Source: Closterium sp. Naga37s-1
Lineage: Eukaryota > Streptophyta > Zygnematophyceae > Desmidiales > Closteriaceae
Direction of reading: 5' to 3'
DNA: 64,000 bases
NCBI GenBank assembly: GCA_947471745.1
Contig: CANJKZ010000182.1
Span: forward strand, 62,001 to 126,000
A model generated the notes under the pieces. The model was not told where the DNA came from. It saw only the letters and a list, made by a program, of their open reading frames with translations, and ran no database searches. This document shows positions 41,579-54,400 of this stretch, piece by piece (the first letter of the stretch is position 1; each line of letters begins with the position of its first letter). Both the position numbers and the translations under genes were made by a program.

Positions 41579-44094
41579 ACTGTGGAGTCTGCTAGCGCAT
41601 TAAAAACGAGTGGTGGCTGAATGCCTGAACGGAATTATGCTCTGTAGATATACTGAGCTTTGGGAGGTCGAGGTTTTCACGGGCGAGCAGAACTTCTAAC
41701 TCTGATAGACAAGCAGGTGACGAGCATAACTGGAAGACCTGGCCAATGTTGGACTCTCCGATGACGGGATGTTCACGGGGGGTTTGTGACAGGACTGGGA
41801 ACTCTCGCCGAATGCCCTGGAACCATCAATTCTTGGACTACGAGGCCAAGCGTCATGCTCGGATTGGTTCGCTGTCCAGGTGATCAATCGTGACGAATGC
41901 GTGCAGAGCTGTCAAAATCTGACAACCAGATTGACGGATTCATGCACACTTCGATTCACTAAGACATACGCGACAATTATTGCTCCGTGTCTGAACACTA
42001 CGAGTATCGCAATCAAACATTTTAAATAGTGAAACGACAAATCGTAAGCGGAAACTTAAACGTCCGTTACACAACATATATGCCATATGCTGCTCAGGGT
42101 CCAGCATGCTGCCATTGCTCTAGACTGTTTGGCAAATTAACCAGTCAATATATAGTACACGGAAATGTTTGCAATATATAGTGGAATGCCTTCTCATAAA
42201 GTTTCGTATCGCAACAGTGGTCATCTCATGATCTCACGCATTTTACATCAACTCTGCCATTGACGTCAATCGCCCACCACCACTACTCGGACGTTTGCGA
42301 ACCTTCAAGGGTTGATCCTAGCGATGATCAACACGTGATCGCAACATTTGGGACGCTAAGTGTGTCTTCTTGACGTTACCCTTATCTCGAATGTGGACAA
42401 TTCGTGTTCCGCTGTACGATAATGTTTTATTCTGGATTTCCATGTTTCAAGTAGTTGCTACCAATCTGTTATTGAGATCCTGGGCCCTATACTACCTGTT
42501 GGAGTATGAAGGCAATTACACTTAGCATTCCCGTAGGCGCATCAGTATCGCACCAGTCCTTATCGAAGCAGCAACAACCGCAGTATCGGATCAGCCCGTA
42601 TCAAGGGCAGGAAGGTTACATGCAGCGACTCGGTAACAAGAAAGAAGTGCAACAGTCAGAGTCACTGTAGAGATGCCTGTAGAGCAGTTAGAATAAGGGA
42701 AAGTACCCCTCAGAGTACATGGCTAGCTAGAACCAGGCCCTCACTCTAATACCACCACCACCAGAACTGTGTATATCTTTTGTGCAGATCAGTCTCTAAA
42801 CGTTTTATAGGCACAGCATATGATATTGTGTTTTTTCACGCTTAAACCACTTTCGTGGGACATGGAATGACATCAACCCTTATATCTTAATTGATGCTTT
42901 TACTCGCAAAGCTGGCTTCAGCCTAATTTGGATTACAACAACATTATTGTCTCTTAGAGACATAACAGATTATTATTTTTGATTCTGCCTGTATATCCAA
43001 TGCAAAATTTAAGTGTGGTCGAGTATGTGTGACACAGGTTATATTTATTCAATATTGAAATGTTGTGTTATCGTGTGCAACACACACTATTTATACACGA
43101 AACTTAACGCCGAAACGAGCATCTGACGTGGCTGCGACGGAGTATTCACGATAGTTTGGGAATATGTACGCGGACTGCTCACTGTTGACTTGCGGGGTTG
43201 CTCACGGGGATTTGGCCGTCGACCATCCGCCACGTGCGTTATACGTGTCCGCGCTGGAATGCTCACAGGTGTCTCACGATGTGTTCGCGGATTGCACACT
43301 GTTGTCGTGCGGATTTTCGGTGGGTGTGATGTGAGTAACATATCATTGGTCAATTTTAATTATACACGCTCCCAAAAGCCGAAACGAGCGTCTGACGAGG
43401 CAGCGACGGAGTAATCACGGCCGTTTGAGAAGAAGTTCGCGGACTGCACACTGTTGACTTGCGGGGTTGCTCACGTGAATCAGTCCGTGCACCATCAGCA
43501 ACGTGCGTTGTACGTGTCCGCGCCGGAATACTCACGAGTGTGTCACGAGGTCATAGCGGATTGCACACTGTTATCCTGCGGATTTTCGCTAGCCGTTTTG
43601 TGATTTAACATATCTTTGGTACATATCATTCCCCCCGCGCTCTTGACGAGGGATTCACGATGACTCGGCGACTGACAAATCGCGGTTGTTTCACGAGGTG
43701 AGCGTGTGTTGTGAAATGTTGTTGAGAAGGATTATCTTTGTTGTTTTGTGAGTATCGCGTGACGGGATCCCCGTCAACACATCATGATGGTCTCCCGATG
43801 ACTGCACTTGATGTTTACTCATAGACAGTCGGATGTACACGGCACATTGACGGTTGATAGACCCTTTGTAAACGAGCCAATAGTGTGTCTTTTGTTGGAG
43901 CCAACTACAATCCATATTTTGATGTATAGTCGTGGGACGGCATGATGCCAAACGCCAAAGTAGCAGCAAACGAATGCACATACAAGTCTTCATATACACA
44001 AAGAGATTCTCATTGCTAAGGCATACATATAAGTAGCATGTTTAGAGGTTGGATGTGCACCAAAGCACCATCCATAATGCAGATGACCGCTAGC
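41579..44094. other. MULE internal non-coding region
   Basis: AT-richer DNA with no supported gene. It holds a two-copy 269-bp direct repeat (separate entry). Confidence 0.5.
43110..43645. repeat. 269-bp direct repeat, two diverged copies
   Basis: aaacgagcatctgacg at 43113 and aaacgagcgtctgacg at 43382 start two copies. They share gttgacttgcggggttgctc, cgtgcgtt-tacgtgtccgcg and cggattgcacactgtt. Inside the MULE; non-coding. Confidence 0.8.
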
Positions 44095-47000
44095 CTACTC
44101 ATCCTTAGATCCCACACCCTCATGGTTATCTCCCGTCACCCCTCCTGACAGGCCTTCACCGTCCGTTCTGGCCTTTTTGTCCTGCAGACCGCCAGGGTGC
44201 CCCAAGCTCCTATCTAATGCCGCTCGCTTCAACGCCGCCCTGCGCTCTTTCTCGTCATACTTAGCTTTAGCAGCATGCCAATACTCCGCCCACTGCTCCC
44301 ACTTGTGCCAGAACTTCATCCGGACCATCAGATCACACTGTTGAGCCGTACACCCTTGTAACTTTGCGGTGTCGACGTCCGTCAAGGGGATGAGATCGCC
44401 TCTCGTGGGATTGTCGACGAACATCACATGAGACGCTGCGGCTATTGACCTAGCCGCGGCGACCTCAGATTGAAAGTGACTGCTGATGACAATAAGAGAA
44501 TTGGAAGAGCGGTCGAGAACAATCCTAGCCACCCACTCGTTCTTACCCTTCTTCTTGGTGACCCCCGTGTACTTTATGCTAGCGGCCTCCTCCTCCTCCC
44601 CAACCTGGGTCGATGGCATGGCGCACGAGGAGGCGGCAGGGGAGGGCAGAACCTGTTGCGGTGGCTGCGCGAAGCCGGAGAGCATGTTCAATAGAGTCCC
44701 ACGAGGTGCGGAGGAGGAGTGGCCAGGTAGGTTGCTGCCATTGTCGAGCGCCTCTGCAGCGACGAGGAAAGCAGCTGGATCCTGCACACAGGGGCCGTGC
44801 GACGACAGCGGCAGATGCACGGCAGAGGTTGGATGTCCAGATCCGTGGAAGAGCAAGTTGGGACGATGCAGAGCATGGCCTATAGGTCGTGGTGGCGCGC
44901 CATGTGCAGATGCTCCCGACTGAACACCACCTCCGTGTGGAGCAAATCCCCCCGCTCCTGGTTCCCGAAATCCCTGGAGATGCATCCCGGGTGGAAAACC
45001 CGGGGGCACAAAGAGCTGTTCTCCTGATGTCCATGCAGCTGCTTGCGACCCTGTTGCATCATGGACCTGCACAGACTGCGGAAAGTTGGTGAGATCCGAC
45101 CCCGGTCCCAATATATCCCAGCAGGCGTCACCAGGCCGTACAACGCCCGCGTTGATAGCAAACCCCGTGGCGGGTCCGTGCTGATGCGCTGCCGCCTTTG
45201 GAGCACCCGCTGTCGCACATGGCTGCACCGCAGCTGCTGTACGTGCAACGCCTGCAGAACCTGGCTGACACACTGCTGCTGTAGGTACACCGGCTGCGGC
45301 CTTTGGCTGACCCGCTGCTGCTGTTGTTGGAATAACGGCAGCTGCAAGTGGGTGACCCGCTGCTGCTGTTGAAACACCGAACCCTGCACCTGGCTGACCC
45401 GCTGCTGCTGTTGGAATAACGGCCGCTGCACCTGGCAGACCCGCTGCAGCTGTTGAAACGCAGGCTGCTGCACCAGGCAGACCCGCTCCTGCTGGACCCG
45501 CACCGGCAGAGGAACCTGGCTGAACCAAACCAGCAGGTGGAGCAACGGCAGAGGCACCAGGCTGACCCGCTCCTGCAGGAGGAGCACGGACAGAGGCACC
45601 TGGCTGACCCGCTGCTGCTGTAGAAACATATGCTGCAGCACCCGCCTGATCTGCCGCGGAGGATGAAGCGCCGGCTGCGGGACCTGTGTCACCCGCCCCA
45701 AACCTTGTCTTCTCGGATGTGGCTCCCTGGGCTTGCACGAACCCTGGAAGCTCGCCGAAAAATGGTCTACGCGCAAGTGACGGACCACCAGCAGAGGTGT
45801 GAAGAGCACCTTTTGTTGTGCCAGGAGCTACTACAGATGCTCCGACCGTACCCGCCGGCGGTGGGGTTGCAGCGGTGGAGTCGCCGGCATCAGGCCTGAT
45901 CAAACCCTCCAGTGCAGCCATAGGCAGTTTGAACCCAGCATGTGCAGCCAGCTGCTGAAAGGCGGTAAACAGTGATGACACAGTCATTGTCAGCTTGACG
46001 ATTCCCTCTCCACCCTTGTAAGCTGAGTCTTTCAGATTATCCACGTCTTCTATTAGGCTGTTGATCTGGGCAGCATGGATAGCCTGCTCCGCCGATATAT
46101 CTTTAACCTTGGTGTCGAGATCGACCTCAACCACGTCGTCGCTCTCACCCTCGTCCTCCTGCTGCTGCTCACTCTGTGGTGGAATTTCGGCCCCCTTCAC
46201 TTTCAGCGATTCCAGCAGAGTACCTTCGCCGGCCTCGCACATGAGAGCACGGATTTCGCGCCTGTAGTGCGCGCCCCCGTAACGGAGTTTCGGAATCCCT
46301 TCTTCCATGAATTGGAAACAGCGGAAAACGAGCTCCTTGATGTACATGCAGACGTAGACTCCGCAGTCAACGTCATTCTGTTGCTGAGGCACGTCGAAGT
46401 ACTGCAAAACACAAGATCCGGAAGAAAATAACGTAGGCAGTGTAAACTTGGAAAATCTTGTTGTGCTTCTTACAGCCATCGCGACATCAAACACCAAAAC
46501 CCTAAACTCACTTGAAGGCCTCGGCTGTGCACGCGTTTGAGCCGCTCTGTCACTTCTTCCCATGGCAGATCAGGGCACGCCTTTTTAAGGGCCCTCCCAA
46601 GAAGCCTGCGGATGGATCAATAACACGTCAGCACGAAAGATGATAGTAAGGACTACAAAAAAGCAGCCACAGCCAAAACTCACGTGTTGATGTTTGTGAA
46701 CACGGCTTCGCACTGGTCGTAATGGACGCGTGCGGAGTCGAAAAGGACTGCAAGAACTATTTTTTCCGGAGCCGTGGCCTGGTATTCCTCGTTACTTAAG
46801 AGCAGCAGCCGGGGGTCCCTAACAACCACAAGGCTGAAATGATGTAGTGGTTCCCTGCAGCGAAAGATTGCAGCGGAAGTCAGGTCATCCAGACAACTGT
46901 CGGAAACAGCAATTAAACTGTGAAGGGCGCTGATAAGGGCGCTGTACCCCGCCTACCCTAATTAATGTCACCCTTACTTGTTGAAAACCACGATGCAAAC

Positions 47001-47609
47001 GTAGTCGTGCTCGAAAACCCTTTTGCAGTCGACTCCGCATGCAAGCTCCTGTCCACCTGTGACGGTTTGGAATGCAAGCGTGTCAAGCGCCAACCACGTT
47101 TTTCCGTCTGGAAGGTTCCTGTGAAGAAGGCTCAACACCCTGAAATGATACGAACACGAATGACCATTAAAATGAAGGCGATGAGAAACAAGTACTGAAA
47201 GACCGCGTATCATGACTTACACATTGTGAAAGTCGATTATTGAGGTTGAAATCTCGAACCCATCCTGTATGTGGAGGGCATCCATGATTGTCACCTTCGC
47301 TCTCTGGCCGTGTTGATTTTTGAACTCATGAGTTGGGAAATGATCACTCTTAACAGATCTAGGAAGCTTGTCGGTCACGAGGTCAGGAACTTTGACACCC
47401 TTCGCGAACCTTGATATTATGTCGTCGGGCTCCGGCAGCACATCTACGCCTTCTAATATAACCGGAACCTTAAATTCAGGGCTCGGAGCCGGCACAATAT
47501 CGCTCGCATCCTGCTTGCCCCTGGCTGATCGTTTCCCTCGCGTAACAGCGGTCTGATTACTTAGGGCTTTCTGGCCCTTTAGGCGTGTAGAATGCCTGGG
47601 AGGCGTCAT
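44095..47609 (-). CDS. Ulp1-like cysteine peptidase with C-terminal AP2-like domain (MULE cargo)
   Basis: Five exons: 47609-47221, 47139-46978, 46896-46684, 46605-46512 and 46401-44095, about 1054 aa; phases 2,2,2,0 all join. C48 (Ulp1/SENP) peptidases cleave SUMO-type conjugates. The triad is visible across exons: His in PLHHFSLVVV and Asp in VLFDSARV (exon 3), then QQNDVDCGVYVCMYI with the oxyanion Gln and catalytic Cys (exon 5). Exon 2 carries LPDGKTWLALDTLAF. After the peptidase comes an acidic stretch, a helical segment, and a long Ala/Gly/Pro repeat of 12-16-residue units (AAAGQPGA, VIPTAAAG). The C-terminus is the AP2-like module: YTGVTKKKGKNEWVARI, FQSEVAAARSIAAASHVMF, LTDVDTAKLQGC, MKFWHKWEQWAEYW. 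It ends in a basic tail. Ulp1 genes are known cargo of KI-MULEs; the AP2-like fusion is not something I can match to a known element. Confidence 0.85.
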
Positions 47610-48138
47610 CGTGAGCTAGCACTACGTGAAATTTATGCACTGCGGCTGGTTTGGAAAAGGAGGAGAGGAGGATGCTATGCTAATGGACAAGTCGAGGTGA
47701 AAATGATAGAACAAAAAGAGTCGCTAGTCAATGAAGTCATAACCCTTGGTCCACGAGAGACCCACGGAGGAAATGGCGACTGCGTGCTCACGAGACGTTG
47801 AAGGGGGAGAAGTCGACGTGAAGCAAGGACGACGAAATGTCAGACCGTTGCGCGCGTGCATGCAACGGTGCTCAACCCGCCAAATGTAGTCCAAGGTGTC
47901 ACGCTCTTATTGAGTGGAACCCTGACATTGATGGGTGACGAATGAAACCACAGCAGACTTGTCGATGCATGAACAGCAAAGCTATTTCGCGTGCAGCATT
48001 ATCATTGCACTTGCCACAGAACAGGTGTGTTTTACAGCGCACCAAAAAGGACAAACTCGTAATGAGTGTGTGCAACATTCACGAGATGTTTGGGCCTGCC
48101 CACGAAAACAATGAAAGTGTACAGAATTCGGTGTTTGA
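47610..48138. other. MULE right subterminal region
   Basis: Promoter and 5' region of the Ulp1-like gene. No ORF supported. Confidence 0.5.
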
Positions 48139-48247
48139 GGCGAAAACTGACCGCGGGAATCGGGCGCGATCGCGCGGCAGGAGGCCTGTAAAAACCACTG
48201 CCCGTTGGAATTGAAGAAAAGAAAGCACGGCGGTTCGTCATTTCCTC
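48139..48247 (-). repeat. MULE right terminal inverted repeat
   Basis: Reverse complement of 35931-36039 with one mismatch; ends tcatttcctc, then the TSD tttctcggt. Confidence 0.95.
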
Positions 48248-48401
48248 TTTCTCGGTTCTCTTCTTCCCTCCCTTTCAACCTCCAACTCTCCTCGTCTTGG
48301 CTTTTCACTTCATTTACAGCAACCGCGGATTCCCTAGCAAAAGCCATCCTTGAGATTCTCGAGCACTGCCCTCATGCACTTCAGGAAGAGGTAACCCGAC
48401 G

Positions 48402-51400
48402 ATGGACTCTAAGTACCATGTAGTCTGCGCTCCCACGCGACTCACATTGACTAGCACAGCGGGTCCGCGTGGCTCAGAATGGCGACGCGGGGTATCTAGC
48501 TTCACGTCGCGGTTGTTTCGCCTTAGATGGTCCCGGCCGTCAGAAGATAGTAACCATTTGCTTCGCACTAAGAAGGTTAGCCCTCCGCCGTCACCAGTCT
48601 CCGGAAAATGTTCCAAGTGGACCCGCACCTCCCCTACCCGCCTACGCCGTTTCACCCGCCTTGCCATCCTCGCCGTCGCTTTTCTCCTCGCTCTTTTTGC
48701 CGTCATCGATCTGACAAGATTAGCCCTCACGGACGGCCCAGATGAAGAAGGAGGATTATTCTCCTCGAGCGCTGCTGGAGGCCGATGGAGTCCCCAATTC
48801 AAATCGCGCTGCTCGAAGCGCTGCTCGCGCCGCGGCACGTGCAACGAGGAGCTCGGTCGCTGCGACTGCCCCGCGGGGTTCACGGGCGACGCGTGCGAGG
48901 CCGACGCCTTCCCCTCATGCCAGCTTGCGCCGGGCTTCCGCACGCCGTGCGCGTTCCCCTCCACCTGCGCGTGCGCGCGCGAGTGCCGCGCGTTTCACCT
49001 CATCGGCCCCGGCGCGCTGTGCTTCAACGCCTCCCCCAACGCCTCCGCCATTCCGCCACGGTCGCTGGCGGACATCTTCCGCGCGGAGGTCATCACGGTC
49101 GGCGCAGCGGAAGATGAGGATGAGGCGGAATGGCCGAGCACAGGGATGGCGGATAGGGGAACGCAGAGTGGCGCGGGGAACGGCGCGATTTCATCCGCGA
49201 TAGTGTCCAGCAGTCCACGCGGCCCTAGCAGATTGCACAGCAACGATCTCCCCGCGTTGCGCAAGAGCTCGCGGAGATGGGACGGGGGGCGCAATGTGCG
49301 GTGGAAAGGGGCGGGCGCACGGGACATGCCGCCAGGGGGCGCGTGGAATGACTGGGGAAGCGCGGCTGGCGTGGGAGCAGCGGGCTTAGGGGGGAGAGGA
49401 CAGGCAGCGCGCGGGCGGGTGGCGGGCGGAGCGCAGAAGCAGGTGTGGGCGCAATACACGTGGCAGTTGCGGAAGCGATACACGGACCCGCGGGAATGCC
49501 CCCTGGGGTGCTCTGGTCGCGGGCTGTGCCGTGACGCGTCCAAGACGTGCGAGTGCGTGCCCATCGTCCCGCCATTTCCTATCATCCCCAAGCTGATGAT
49601 CGCCCTGCCCTCTGATTCAAATCGAACGCAAGTACCAAGCATTCGCGCCCTTCACTCTGCTCCTTTTGCCGCCCCCATCTCTTCACCTCTCCCTCTCTCC
49701 CTCTCTCGCTGTCCTCCCCTTCCCCCTCCCTTCCCCACCAGCTGCGCGTGGCGGTACGCGGGGCCGGGGTGCGAGGAGGAGCGCGCGGGGGGCGTGCGGT
49801 GTGTGAACGAGTGCAGTGGGCGCGGCAGGTGCGACGGTGGCACGTGCGCGTGCCAGGCTGGCAGCTTCAGCATTGATTGCTCGCTGTCGCTGGATCCCAG
49901 CACGGGAAACATAAGGTGAGGGCCAGCGGTATAGTTGACAGGAGCTGCCTCGCACATGTGGTCTAACGTAGAAATTGAAGTACAGGTGAGGGGTATGGTT
50001 GAGAGGAGTTGCCTCACACTTCCTTCTCACTCTCTCACTCCTGCTGTCCATTGCTGTCGCCCTCCCGTTCCCTCCTCCCTCCCACCCTTCTTCGCCCCTC
50101 TCAACCATTCCTACCCACCCCCGCCCTCCCCTCCTTCCCGCCCCAGCGTTCTCTCCAACCCCACCTTCAGATGGCCGCCCCAGTCCCCGCCCTTCCGAGC
50201 AGCGCTACAAGACAAGAATCCCCGCCCACGACTGTACGTGTACGAGCTCCCCCCAGAGCTGAACACGTGGCAGTGGGAGCAGTCGGGCGCTCTGGATCAT
50301 CCCGAGGGGGTGGTGTTCCTGGAGAGGCTGCTGGCGGATGGGCGGCGCACGGCGGATGGCGAGCAAGCGGATTACTACTATGTGCCGCTGGTTACCAGGT
50401 GAGGTGAAGATGTGGTAACCAGGTGAAGTGGGGCAGTGGCAGCCAGGTAGGTGGGGCAGTGGTAACCAGGTGGCAGTGGTGAGACCCTAACTTGCCGCAC
50501 CGAATCTCGGGAAGAGCATCAGGTGCAGGCTGTGGCTCGCTAGGCGCTGCCTGCACCTCACCCGTCTCCCGTCCCCCTTCCTCCTTCCCTGTCCGTACCT
50601 CGCTCCCTCCATTTTTCGTCTGCCCCATCGCTCCACTCTTGACCACCAGGAATCGCGGGCAAATGAGCATGGGGGGCATGGAGATGGGCGCATATGGTGG
50701 CACAGCGATGGCGGGGTGGGACGCCATTGACGCCGCTGTGACGTACATCAGCCGCCACTGGCCCTTCTGGAACAGGACAAACGGTGCCGACCACGTCTTC
50801 CTGCTCAACGGCGACTGGGGGGCGTGTGAGATGCGGCCAAGGGAGGGCAGTGGCGGGGGAGAGAACTGGGGGAGATTGGGAGTGGCGGAGGGTGAGGGGG
50901 AGGGGATGGTGCTGCAGAGGCATCCGAGGCTGGAGCGAGCTGTGGTGCTCACGCCCTGGGGGTACGGGGGAGCAGCAGGCGGGGCGGGAGGGTGGGGGTG
51001 GACGGAGGGCAGGAGGGGCGAGGCAAACAGGGGGAGAGGGGCGCAGATGCAGATGCAGATGCAGCAGCAGGGTCCTGAGGGCAAGTGCTTCATGGCGGGG
51101 CAGGACGTGGTGATCCCCCCGCTGTTGCCCCCCTCCGTGGTGCTCGCCTCTCCCTTCGTGCGCGAGCCCCTTGAAGGCACCCCCGACCGCAACACTCTCC
51201 TGCTCTTCGTTGTTAGAGGGGCGAGGGGAAGCGGAGGGGTAGGGGCAGGAGCAGGGGCAGGGACAGGGGGGAGGATGGGCAAAGCAGGAAAAGCAGAGGG
51301 GGTGTGGAGTCCGGGGGCCGGGGTGGGTATGAGAGGTGGGGAAGCGATGGCAGGAGGCGAGTGGGTGGGGAGGCCTGGAGGAGGAGGCTGGGGTGCGGCG

Positions 51401-54400
51401 CACAGGGACCCACGTGCTGCTTCGTCATTGGCCGCGGGGCTTGTACCGAATGAGCGTGTATCGAGTATAGGTGCACAGTTCCTGCAACTCTTCTCCCACC
51501 GGCAGCAGCAGGTTGGGTTCCGGATCATGCACGTGGGCGCATCGGGCAGGGGGGCAGTGCAGGAGGGGCAAGACGGGGACTGGGAAGAGGCAGGGGAGGA
51601 GAGGGAGGAGGGGGAGGAGGAGGGGGAGAAGGGCAAAGAGGAGAGTGCAGTGACAGATGCCATGTTGCGGGCGCAGTTCTGCTTTGCGCCCACGCCCGCC
51701 ACGGGCTACAGTGACACTATAGTGCGCGCGGTGCTCCTCGGCTGCATCCCCGTCATAGTCCAGCCCAACACACAGCACCCCTTTGCGAGCGCCAGTGCTG
51801 CTGGCACGGATGCAGCAGCAGGTGGTGGCACCATCCACTGGCCGTCCCTGGCGCTCTTCCTGTCTCCCCAGCAGCTGCCAGAGCTCCCGGAGATTCTCCG
51901 AGGCATCACCTCAGAAGAGGTGGCTCGGCGCCGCACTGCCATGAAGGCCGCCTGGCCGCGCCTGCTCTGGGCCTCCCCACAATACAGCCCCCTCTCGCCC
52001 TCCCCCTCCTCGTATTCTTCTTCCTCTTCCTTCTCGTATACCTCCTCCTCTACCTCCGAGTCCTCCGCCCCCCCCACGCCTTCCAGTCTGCTGTATCTGC
52101 AGAAGAAGCTGCGCCCGCTGCTCGCCTCCTCGGATGCTTTTTCGTCTGTCATGGCTGTTCTCGGGCGGCGAGTTCGGGCAGCTGAAGTTTCGGCTGTGCA
52201 GGGGATGGTGACGCTGCCAGCGGCAGGGGGGCAGGTGGGACCTGGCCAGGTGGTATCTGGTGGGAAGGGCAGCTTTGTGTTTTCTAGAGCAAGCAAGATG
52301 GCGGGGGGTGGGGAAGGAGGGGGGTACAGGCAGGGGGGTGGGTGGGTGGGGCGGGGGGAAGGAGCGTTAGGGAAAGGGAGGGGGGGTGGGGGGAAGAGAT
52401 GGTACACGGTTGGGGGCGTGGTGGTGGAAGAGGAGGAGAGCAGGGGGGAGAGGGGAGAGGAGGGGGGGGAGAGTGGGGTGGGGGGAAGAGGTGGTGGCAG
52501 CACGAGCCAGCTGCATTCGCTGTCACTGCTGCCATCCTCACAATCACTCTCCCGTAACAGGGCATCTTCTCTCCATTCCTCCTTCCCCTCCGCCCTCCCC
52601 TCATCCCTCCCCTCCTCCCTCTCCTCCTCCTCTCCTCCCTCCAACTGCTCCTCCCTCTGCTTTCTACGGGGCACGTGCAATGAGGCCACTGCCACGTGTC
52701 ACTGCGTGCCTGGCTTCACAGGCAAGCACTGCCACGTGTTGGCCATGCCCAGCTGCCAGCTGGCGCCGGACGTGTGGACGCCGTGCCACGTGGCGACATC
52801 CTGTGCGTGCGTGAGGGAGTGCGATCGGTACCGCTTGGAACATCTGCCAGAGTGCTTTGATGAGACTGGTGCACTCATGGGAGGGAATGATACCACTGCT
52901 GCTGCTGCTGCTGTTGCTAACGGTGCTCCTGCTAGTGGTGCTAGTGGTGCTGGTGGTGGTGCTGGTGCTGGTGGTGTCAACAGCAGCAGTGCGGGAAATT
53001 CCTCTTCCTTTTTGACTGTTGTGGCGGCTCGTGGTGGAGGGGTGAGAGCCGCCCTGATTGGCTGGATCAAGGGCAGGAAGGGGACGATGAGCCCAAGGTG
53101 AAGGAAGAGGAAGCGTGGGGTGACTTTCCAGGAAGGCGCGGGGCGTGGGTGGACGTGGGGAGGCTGTATGAGCAGCGGCAGGTGGCGCTGGTGCTGGATG
53201 GGCGGGGGAACGAGGTGGGGCCTCGGGAGACTGTGCGCGGAGGGGGCGGGGGGGAAGGGGAGGGGAGGGAGGAGGACGGAGGGGGGTTTGGGGCGCCGCA
53301 CGAGTGCCCGTACAACTGCTCGGGCGTTGGCGTGTGTGACAGAGGCAGCCTCACGTGCACGTGAGTGATTGCTGGCGTGACGGCCCTCACATGCCCCGCA
53401 CTCTACTCTCGCCATGCTTCTCAGCACCCGGGATGGCTCCTCCCGTTCGTTCCCTTGTCCCTTGGCAACTCGGCTCAAGCTTCTCTGCCCCCGTCCCCTT
53501 ATTCCGCCACCACTCGCCCACCCCCCAGCTCGGTGTGCTCGGGTTGTGTCCTGCCGGCTGTGAGCACGTGGGCTGAATTCCCTCCCGGCCCCATTCATCC
53601 CATTCAGCACGTCTCAAACTCCCCTTTCCTCCTGCCCCTCCTCGTCGTTCATTGTGCCCCCCACCAGCTGCCCTGCGCTCTACTCAGGCGCTGGCTGTGA
53701 GCAGCCGGGCTGGCTGCCCTTCGACTGCTTCGGGGCCTGTGGCGCTCACAGCATGGGGGGGGAGGGGGAGGGGGAGGAGGGGGAAGAGTATGGAGGGGAC
53801 GGGGAGGGGGAGCAAGGTGGGGGGAGAGGAGCGGGCGGCGAGTGTGTGGAGGGAGTGTGCAAGTGTGCGCGGGGCACGTTTGGCATTGACTGTGCACTTT
53901 CCCTCGACGCCCACGGCGCCACCACTCTGCACCGCCGCAGACCCTTCCTCTGGACCGACGCCGTCCCGCCGTCCTCCCCTGCCCTCGTGTCCGCTGCCCG
54001 GCCGAAAATCTTTGTGTACGAGCTGCCCGGGTACTTGAACACGTGGCAGGGCGTGCTGGGGGCGGGGAGGGGCCGGTGGGAGGGGTATGTGTTTCTGGAT
54101 GCGCTGCTGACGTCAGCATGGCGCACTGCTGATCCTGAGGAGGCTGACCTGTTTTACGTGCCCCTGCTGCTGCGGTGAGTTGTCATTCAGTCAGCATTTA
54201 GTCAGTGTCTAGTCAGCACCTAGTCAGCGTCCAATCTGTACCTTGTCGCACCTTAGTAGTGTGTGTGTCATCCTGAGTTGCGTGAGAACAGCTACTTTAT
54301 CCTTCCAGGTGGGTGCACCTCAAACCTGAACCTCAAACCTGCACCTCACACCTGCACCTCAAACCTGACCTCAAACCTGCACCTCAAACCTGCACCTCCA

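Larger units (their letters stand above)
35931..48247. mobile_element. Autonomous Mutator-like element with TIRs and 9-bp TSD, Ulp1-bearing
   Basis: 12,317 bp. The left end (35931-36039) and right end (48139-48247) are 109-bp inverted repeats starting gaggaaatgacg, with one mismatch. Both are flanked by the identical 9-mer tttctcggt (35922-35930 and 48248-48256), the TSD size of Mutator elements. Inside are a MuDR-type transposase (+), an AP2-like ORF (-) and a Ulp1 peptidase/AP2-like gene (-). Elements with a Ulp1 peptidase are known in plants as Kaonashi (KI) MULEs. The interior is less GC-rich than the flanks. The insertion lies just upstream of the exostosin gene. Confidence 0.93.
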
